A DNA stretch of 64,000 nucleotides from NCBI GenBank assembly GCA_023213395.1, contig CM041465.1, positions 131,447,741 through 131,511,740 of the forward strand, read 5' to 3'. The translations under genes and the position numbers were made by a program. Source of the stretch: Cycas panzhihuaensis. Lineage: Eukaryota > Cycadophyta. Below the pieces are notes generated by a model. The model was not told where the DNA came from, ran no database searches, and saw nothing but the letters and a program-made list of their open reading frames with translations. Of this stretch, positions 56,650 through 64,000 are shown piece by piece; position 1 is the stretch's first letter, and the number at the start of each line of letters is the position of its first letter.

Positions 56650-57480
56650 GGTTAGAGACTCCTAAGCTTTAGACCTAAATTATTCTATATCCTTGTGATT
56701 CTATAATAGCAACCTTTTCACATTTAAATCTACTTTGAAGTACTTCAAATATTCCTTTTCCTTTTACACCATTTTTGTCTAGTAAGATCCATTAATATCT
56801 TATTAATTCCTTACAAATGTCATTTAATATCAATATAAGGCTAATACCTATAGGTCATATCTTAAGAGATTTTAAGTCTCCAAGAAGGCAAATGAATTGG
56901 CATTATTTACGTAAATCCTCCAAAACATATACTCTAGTGTTTATCCCATCCTTGGTACCAAGAAGTAAGGCAAAATTTGTATTGTCTCTTATAGTTGAAA
57001 GTATAGTTTAATCATTATTACCTTTCTCTAGGAAACATGATATGGAAGCTAATTCTTCTATTTGTTCTAATACCATAACAAACTCTTATGAGTGACTATT
57101 GATGGTTTCCACTATTGATTTACTTATATTCATGGCTTTCCCATACTTTCCTAGCTCCCAAAGATTCAAATTTATGCTATATTATATATCACACTTATGC
57201 TCATGATCAAAGGCATATATAATACCTTTAAGATCTAAAGCATTGGTTATGTTAGGATTTGAGTAGGAGGGAAGTTGAACCCATTGATTTGGATCAATAT
57301 AGTATACCACTACCTCTTTCATAACCAAAGTAAAATAATTATCATTGTTGATAATGTACAAAATTTTGGAATCTTGTTTAAAGGGCTTTATTGTGCGTTC
57401 TTTAAAATTTCATGGTTTGTTGCCTTTGTATCATGCATAATCTAGTGAGAGAACAATTTGTAAAAATCAAGGGTCAAAGT
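56650..57480 (-). pseudogene. Long decayed coding relic, protein not recognised
   Basis: One minus-strand frame stays open apart from about eight stops (mostly TAA) for some 270 codons, with no frameshift. Readable parts include DSKILYIINNDNYFTLVMKE, YYIDPNQWVQLPSYSNP, LKGIIYAFDHEHKCD, NLWELGKYGKAMNISKS, EFVMVLEQIEELASISCFLEKG and NTNFALLLGTKDG. The repeated '[L/I]-Y-x-[I/F]-D-P...W...LP' flavour is reminiscent of kelch-type beta-propellers or F-box-associated domains, but I would not assign a family. It may be a retro-pseudogene, or cargo of the Tat-like element whose LTR starts at 58351. Confidence 0.45.
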
Positions 57481-57518
57481 GTTATATACCTAACTACCTT
57501 TCAATACATCTACCTTCT

Positions 57519-57575
57519 TCCTCTTTTCTCTTTGATGTGCCTTCTTCTTCTTCTCCTTCTTCTTCTTCACTAGTC
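57519..57575 (+). repeat. CTT/TTC-rich microsatellite
   Basis: Imperfect (CTT)n run with interruptions, pyrimidine-pure for long stretches. Confidence 0.7.
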
Positions 57576-57579
57576 TCTT

Positions 57580-58350
57580 ATTATAATTATTTTACATGCA
57601 TTAGCTAAGAGGGATGAGCAACCTTGGTAGCTTTATATATATACACTCCGCTCTTGTAAATGACACCTTTGAGCATTATTTGAAAAAATCATTTAATTGG
57701 CTATATCACTCTCCTAGAGGCTCCAATTATCCTAAAAATTTATGGGGCTGTATAAAACCCCATTTTGGATAATTTTATCTTCGATAGTACAAAGCAAAAT
57801 TTTGCTTCAAATTTCTAGAAATTGTAAATTTATGATTTTTTATATTTTAGCCACAATTCCTCAATTGTTCAAAATTTAGCTATAGATATATATCATCATT
57901 TTGAACAAAAGACCCTCTTATAATAGTTGCTAGTTCTTAGCCTATGAATCTTAGGTTGGAAAAAGGTTGTTATGATTAAAAAGGAGGTTGGGCCTAAAAG
58001 GAGTCCATAGACCACTCAAGTAGGATCTAGCCTACCATTAAGGAATACTAAATAGGTAATGGATTAGATGAATATAAAATATTAGAATAAAATAGAGGGA
58101 GGCCCCTAAGATAATGAGATAATTATTACACATAAGAGGCAAATATAGAAGGCAAAAAAGGTCTAAAGTTAAGATGTGTACTTTAGGCTTTGAAGTTATA
58201 GGATAAGTATGAGGGATCCTCACAAAGGTAAGTTATAAACCAAACAGAGTCTTGCCCTATCATAAAGGGCTTGAATGAGGAAGAGAGGGGCAATCAATAA
58301 TGTGATGAAAAGCTAACACCTAACTAGTAAGTCCTTAATATAGTTGCCAG
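57580..58350 (-). other. Leader and primer-site region of a second Tat-like element
   Basis: Directly left of 58351 the minus strand reads CTGGCAACTATATTAAGGAC, resembling the CTRGCAACCATACTAGGGAC junction of the 21.8-kb Tat-type element. This suggests an arginine-tRNA type primer site. The rest to about 57580 is non-coding and probably leader. No gag could be read, so the element is truncated on this side. Confidence 0.45.
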
Positions 58351-61300
58351 TGAATGTAGATGGATGAGAGGAGAGGATGTGAAAACATGATCCTATGATA
58401 GACCTGAAGGGTGAGGGGGGTCCTAGTAGAGAGTGGCACAAACACACACCTCTTCTGGGGTGCTTATGCATCTCTCATATGTGGGTGTAGGGATGATAAA
58501 TAAATTATTTGCTAGGCTAATATAAGGGCAACATATCAGTGTGTACTACATACTAGAGAAAGAAAAGAAAGGAAAAGAACCTAAAGAATAAATAAACACT
58601 AACTAGAAACTCAAAAAAAATTACATAAGCAGGTAGATGAGAGAATTGTGCATCAAATAAGAAAGAAAACAAAAACCTAAATAAAGAGACCTAAGATACT
58701 ATTAATCAAATAAATCAATTAACATCCTCAAAAGGGCCAAATAGCATACTAAAAGCCCTAATTATGAGAGGAGGTTAATTAAACATAAATGTCCAAAAGA
58801 AAACTCCTATCCTATGCAACTATACCAACCAAGGTAGACTAACCTATCCTAACTTAGACTCCTTTACAACCTTAAGACAATGGATTTGATCTATGAGAAT
58901 TGGCAAAAAGACTACCAAGAGTGAGGGGTATGAAGGAACCAAGACCATAGGATAGTCCTACTTATAGTTAAGTTAGTGGGGACTCATTAATATTAGTGAT
59001 GGCACTTACATAAATATGAGGTGGCTTGATAATGTCTGTATATGATTCTAATAAACCTTAGGCTCCCAAGAGGTGAAGAAGAAGATGGAACTGCTCTTAG
59101 TGAGATAAATAAAGTTCACTCAACTATCCATATCCCATGTGTAAGCATATGGTAAGGAGAGATACCTTTCATTACTCCATTCAAAACATAGATATGGAGG
59201 ACTCAATGCACCTAAAAACATAAGACTAGGTCTCTCATCTAGCGATGAATCCTAAGTAGAGAAACATCAATCCTTACACATTAGAATGAGAATAGACATT
59301 AATCTTAAAAGAGACTAAGAGAAAATAACAGATAGTCTAAATATAACTAATATGAGATTTTGTCTATATATAAGTAATGAATAATCTAACTTAGCAAAAA
59401 AAAGTATATTCCTATAGATTTGAGGACTCATGATAGGTACAGACCTCTTCCTCATTCACTCTTCGAGAATACATACACCTAAAAGATACAAATATAAATG
59501 TAGTATAGAAAAAAGAGAAAAAATTATTTTTGGTCCTCCTTTTGTATTCCTTTTTATGAGCTTTTCTTTTTGTGAAATGAAAGTTTATATGCAAGGGAGG
59601 GAGGGAGTAGGCAACAATGAATAATTAACAAGTAATAGATCTTTCTTATCCTTTTTATTTTCAAAGGAATCTAAAGAACAAAATAACACTTTTAAGTTTT
59701 TTCTTTTGAAATTAAATCTATAAAAGAAGGGTTTTTGAAGAATACTTAGAATGTCAACCAAATATTTAGACTTATTCCATTTTAGAGCATTTTTTACCCA
59801 TAGTTTTGTAAGTTACCAACACACTCAAAATAGGGTTAGGTGAATATATATACATACATACATACATACATACATCTATATATATATATATAGATATATA
59901 AATATAAATATATAATTGATTTCTAGGAAAAAAATAATAATAGTTCTGTTTGCCAGATTAACCTATAATAAATAAAAAAAATAAAAATAAAAAAATCAAA
60001 TGTGATAGAAATTAATTTAAAAGTATAATTTTGATATGAATATTTTGTTGCTTTCTAGGATGATTTTAGAAGTGTAACAACTATATAATAGGTATTTAAC
60101 TTTTGTGGGAAGGAAAATGAAGGAAGAGGAAAGGAGGGGGCTCCTTTAACTACTCTACGATCACTCAAACCTATATAAAAATCCTTAACGAAGCTTCTCC
60201 ACTTACATAAATTATTCTCTCTAATAAAAATCTATAATAAATAGGTGGAAACGCTAACAAATAAATATTAAAATTTAAACTTAAAACAAGTAAGAAAATG
60301 GTGTGAAAGGGGACCTTAAAAATTACAGATTGACCACTCTTTTCTAGAGACAAATGAGTAATATTGGACCGTTTTTCTTTTGTAAGACTCTAATAGTCAA
60401 ATAGAGTAAAATATGTAAGAGTAAGAGGATTAAAACCAAGATAAAAGCAAGTATAACATAGGGCAACTTAATATTAGAAAAAAATAACAAAATCTTGGGA
60501 GAAGGATGAAAATATTAGTAATGTGGGGAGTGTTACCCCTATTCTAAGTGATGGAGTGATGTTAGTTATGATGATGAAATCTAGCCAAAGAGTACTCTAA
60601 CAAAGTTCAATGTTGAAGCCTTAAGCTAAGAGTGGAAGTTAACCAATCAAACTTAAAAGCTATGGGGTTTTTGTAGAGATTTTGACATCATAATGATAAT
60701 ATAACAATCCAAAAATTGTTCTCTCCTTTCCAATGAAAATGGTGTGGGGGGAGGTTGTATAAATAGAGAATGGTAGAGGTTTGGACCCATGGTTTCAATA
60801 CCATAGATTTGGAGGAATCTATAGGCCAAAGCCATGGGAAGAAAGCCCATGGTTTAGGGGCTAAAATAATTGATTAACTCATAATAGCTCATGGTTTTAA
60901 TTCAAACCCATAAGAGGTCCATGGGTTTTATAAAATTGGGAGGTAGGTTTATGTATGCGTTCCATGAATATGCGACCAAACATGGGCCTTAAAAAAATTT
61001 TAAAGTTATGAAATTAGTACCATGAAGTTTACCACAATACCACAAAGCTCTAATTTTTTTGTAATTTCAAGTGAAAATCAAAATGGGATGATAAAAATTA
61101 AAGTAGTCTAGATAGAAATCAAAGTGGTATAGGCAACAATCATAGTGGTGCAAGTGGAAGAATGGTGAAAATAAAATAATTTTGAAGAAAATTGATCCAA
61201 AAGAGTAGGTTGAGTAAAAGAAAACTACAAATAAGGGAATAAGAAAGGTAATATATGTCTTATAGAGGTACTAGAAGGTTGTTCTTAACCCATCAAGCTC

Positions 61301-61473
61301 AAATGGACAACTATAAAGCCACCAACCATAGTAAAAAATTATCATCAACTAATAACATATACACTCATCAAACAAAACAACATAAAAAAAAAAGTATGGG
61401 CTTATAAGAGAACTAATCTAAGCTAAACTAGAAGGCAAGAGGTGCGTACCTTTACTCACCTATTAGTGTGACA
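58351..61473 (-). repeat. LTR of a second Tat-like Ty3/gypsy element, about 3.1 kb
   Basis: The stretch begins TGAATG beside a Tat-type primer-site-like sequence and ends GTGTGACA, i.e. TG...CA, giving 3,123 bp. This is close to the 3,082-3,097 bp of the full Tat-type LTRs. Diverged counterparts of their landmarks are visible. An 'accatgaagtttaccacaataccac' segment at 61019 resembles the CGCGAAGTCTACC motif near 37520, an 'agaaaagaaaggaaaag' run lies near 58562, and a 'gcgtacctttactcacc' end resembles 'ggtacctacactt...ctcac' near 38031. The homology is weak over most of the length, so limits are provisional. Confidence 0.5.
59843..59915. repeat. TACA/TATA microsatellite
   Basis: (TACA)n of about six units followed by (TA)n and TAAATA variants. 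Confidence 0.85.
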
Positions 61474-62199
61474 TTTGTAAAGTTTTTAGATTGAAAAAAA
61501 TACTAGTTATTATTATGTAATTAGTTTATTAGGCTATGGAGTTGAGTATTAAAATAAGAAAACAAAAAAAGGAAGGGCATTGAGCTTCTATTGTGATTTG
61601 TATTAAAAAAATACTACTTGTGACTAGTAGCTATAATCATTTAGTACCTTAATATGATGGATGGTACGTATATTAAATGAGAACAGGGGGAGTTCTCTTG
61701 GTTAATATAAGTGTAAGAGTAGGTATGGGAATATGCTTTAGAATTAGAATCAGAATTAGGTTGCTAATCAAAATTTATCAAACCACCACAAGATGCTTAT
61801 TATAGTTAATACCAAATTGATTGTCTATCTATATCAAATTGAGAGGAGCATTGTTATAAAAATCTTGGACTTCTATGAAGGAATCAATCATATATCTTTG
61901 CCAAAATATTTTTATGGATAGGTTTCAAACCCTATGAATCAATATGCAGACCACTCTCAGTTGCCAAAGTTTAAGAAAAACATCATCTCCATGCAAGTGT
62001 TATAGACCAAGGGTTTTTTAGGGATGTGTATAGAATATGTAGAGCTAATTGGATATAAAAAAGGACTCAAAGTGCCTTGCAGATGTGGATGAGGTAATTT
62101 TGAGAATGTGATTACCATTTTAGTGATGAATATTATAAAGTATAGAGAATCATATTGAGTGGCATTTAATAGATGCTTTTGGTGAAGAGGTCATTACCT
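61474..62199. other. No recognisable gene
   Basis: AT-rich sequence. A weak plus-strand coding flavour around 62030-62190 may be upstream V-ATPase or element sequence, but I cannot read it with confidence. Confidence 0.4.
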
Positions 62200-62472
62200 T
62201 ACAAAATAGGATCAACATAATTAACCAAGGCTCATGAAGTCTTACAATGAGAGGATGATTTAAATAAAATTATCCAACTTGTTGGGAAAGATGTTTTAGT
62301 AGAAGCTAATAAGATCATACTAAAGATTGCTAAACTCCTAAGAGAAAATTATTTGGCTTAAAATGCATTTACTTTGTATTATAAATTCTGTTCATTTTAT
62401 AAGTTTGTACGGATGATGTAAAATATAAACCAAGTTATTATACTAGCTAATCAAGTTATAGAGTGCAAATAA
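62200..62472 (+). pseudogene. V-type H+-ATPase catalytic subunit A, pseudogene fragment
   Basis: One frame reads LTKAHEVLQ.EDDLNKIIQLVGKD, then KIILKIAKLLRENYLA.NAFTLYYKFCSFYKF and MM.NINQVIILANQVIE. This matches the C-terminal region of V-ATPase subunit A (REVLQREDDLNEIVQLVGKD, then [23 protein letters not shown]) with in-frame stops where Arg and Gln codons should be. The intact protein hydrolyses ATP to drive proton pumping into the vacuole. Only about 90 of some 620 residues are seen, without a frameshift or a visible intron, so it may be a processed copy or element cargo. Identification is firm; origin is inference. Confidence 0.8.
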
Positions 62473-62984
62473 GATTCAATTAGTTCAAGTATATATTAAA
62501 TGTAGAAATGCCAAAGAAAGCATAAACCAAAATGTCACCCATGGAGATTATGCCATCACCCATAGAGATTACACATGAATTAACCAAATGAAGAATGAGA
62601 CCCAAATAAATTGAAGTGAACATATGCGCAAAAATGGGTAACGTAAGTATAAAGGAGACGAAATCTGTTAACTTAAGATAAATTAATTTTTATTTATTTA
62701 TAAAATGGTTGATGTATTACACCATTTTAAAGTTTTTTTTTAGTTATAGTTAGCCCCATTAATATACCAGCCCCTATTCATATTGAGTGAAAAAGGATTA
62801 TGTTAGTTTTTAGCTCCTCGAGGGGCCGGTTATGAAAATGAAGAGTGACTTTTCACTATAAATTTTTGTGTTATTTATATTGAACATGGTTATATAATGA
62901 GATTTTGGCTCCTTGCATGGTGACTAATGACTTTAATATTTTACTAGCACTATACAAAGTGACTAGGGTTGATAAAGTGTATAT
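62473..62984. other. No recognisable gene
   Basis: AT-rich. An A/T-run near 62735-62745 and a CG-containing 'ctcctcgaggggccgg' at 62813-62828 are the only notable features. Confidence 0.4.
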
Positions 62985-63430
62985 GAATTAATAACTAAAA
63001 AGGTTCACATCACTTGGGATATTATCTTTAATGAATTTGACAAACAGGTTATAGATGTCATTTTCAAAGAGACTAATAAGTAGGAGATAGATTGAGATCA
63101 AGATGTAGACACCTAGAAGATTTGGAAAGATAAAAGAAAACAAATCAAGGAACATGCTTAATTTAGTTCTTCAAGTCTACATATTATCGAGCCAAAGACC
63201 GATCCAAAGGAAGAAAAAGAAGACGGGGGTGAGGAGGTATTTGAATATGTTTAAGAAACATAACTAAAGATACATCTTAAGGGTATTCAACCCATTAAAA
63301 TTTCCACATGGTACTTGAAGACCATTGAGCAAGCTCAATTGCTTGAGATAGAGAAAAAAGAAAATTAAGGATAAAACTTGATATTATTAATTTGATAGCA
63401 AGCTAGTCCAATAAATTTAGTTGATCATAT
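62985..63430 (+). pseudogene. copia-like pol fragment (region before RT)
   Basis: The plus frame reads VHITWDIIFNEFDKQ (63007-63050), resembling the 'SRDVIFDE' block that precedes RT in copia polyproteins. An acidic linker rich in Lys and Glu (PKTDPKEEKEDGGEEVFEYV) follows. RT and RNase H are missing, so the element carries a large internal deletion before its 3' LTR. Confidence 0.45.
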
Positions 63431-63435
63431 AAATA

Positions 63436-64000
63436 TTAAGAGGGAGTATTAGAATTAATATTTATATATAGATAAATTAGTATTGAGTCATCAAGGTTGA
63501 TTACAAATGTCATTAGAGTTATAAGTACTTAATAGACCTATGACATATATTAGGGCAGTTATGAGTCCTATTTTGGATTGGTATTGATCTTATACATATA
63601 TTAGAATAGAGGTTATATTATATGTATGATGGAGATTCATTCTTAATGAATAAAAATAACTTAATAGTAGACTAATTCTACCTAATTTCTATCTTTTATC
63701 TCAAGGTTCCTTTTGATCATAAAACTCATAATTTTAACTATAAAACCATGATTTATATCCCTTACCCTTATTGAGGCTTGACTTATAAGGTCCTACATAT
63801 TTGACGGTATTGTTTAGATGTCAAATATATTTAGAAAATTGGCATTAACAATGTATTGCTTATTTTATTACATAAGTTATGCCACTTTTTTATATCTTAT
63901 ATTATTGGCTTTGTAATTTCTCACACATCATAATGTTTATTCTTTCTCCTTAATAAAAAAAGGTTGCAAGGATAAATCTTTAATGAGTTAGTCATTAAAA
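63436..64000 (+). repeat. copia-like polypurine tract and start of 3' LTR (runs off the window)
   Basis: TTAAGAGGGAG at 63438-63447 is a typical copia polypurine tract. It is followed by TATTAGAATTAATATTT, which differs by one base from the common TGTTAGAATT LTR start. Repeated TATA-like segments around 63590-63625 could be promoter. The LTR end is not identified within the window. Confidence 0.5.

Noticed and set aside
59430-59624. Short plus and minus open frames around the microsatellite region
   Set aside because: Composition-driven, overlapping on both strands and without motifs.
1-64000. tRNA, rRNA or organelle-derived inserts
   Set aside because: I saw no cloverleaf-like conserved tRNA boxes, ribosomal core sequences or plastid/mitochondrial genes on reading through; a covariance-model scan would be needed to exclude small RNAs.

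Overview
The window looks like plant nuclear DNA from a repeat-dense, non-coding region. I cannot name the species. Almost every recognisable stretch is a decayed transposable element typical of seed plants: L1-type LINEs whose ORF2 carries an RNase H domain, Ty3/gypsy and Ty1/copia LTR retrotransposons, and a fragment of an endogenous pararetrovirus. No intact host gene is visible. Reading frames are mostly broken by in-frame stops rather than by indels. In the main LINE they are overwhelmingly TAG, and CTAG is conspicuously common, as expected from long-term cytosine methylation and deamination in CHG context. Bases 1-840 keep many CpGs and look younger than the rest.

Layout: 1-838 is unclassified CpG-rich DNA. 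A 5'-truncated LINE (839-2880, +) is followed by a pararetroviral RT/RNase H fragment (2894-3613, +). Next comes a minus-strand LINE (3628-4456 and 9604-11010), split by a second plus-strand LINE (4457-9603) of the same family as the first. After an AT-rich stretch that may hold more pararetroviral sequence (11011-12015) comes a 1,169-bp tandem duplication (12016-14353). It copies the edge of a gypsy element together with its flank.

That gypsy element ('gypsy-A', +, LTRs 13730-14784 and 44973-46044) spans 32 kb because a 21.8-kb Tat/Ogre-type gypsy element (-, 16317-38084, target duplication CTAAC, 3.1-kb LTRs) sits inside its gag. The Tat-type element has gag, protease, RT-RNase H and integrase in order. 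Downstream of integrase it has an extra RNase H on the same strand and, on the opposite strand, a spliced gene of the plant mobile domain (PMD) type with TATA box, two introns and a branch point. The RNase H and PMD region is tandemly duplicated (unit about 3.84 kb).

From 46045 to 48458 I recognise nothing. A 7.2-kb copia element (-, 48464-55684, target duplication AATGG) follows. Its 2-kb leader carries antisense host-gene sequence, including part of a HAK/KUP potassium transporter. The last 8 kb hold an unidentified minus-strand coding relic (about 56650-57480), a 3.1-kb LTR of a second Tat-like element (58351-61473), a pseudogene fragment of V-ATPase subunit A (62200-62472) and the 3' end of a plus-strand copia-like element running off the window.

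Relative ages by eye agree with the nesting: gypsy-A LTRs are the most diverged, the Tat-type LTRs differ at about one base in eight in the stretch compared, the copia LTRs at about one in eleven, and the 1,169-bp duplication at about one in fifty.
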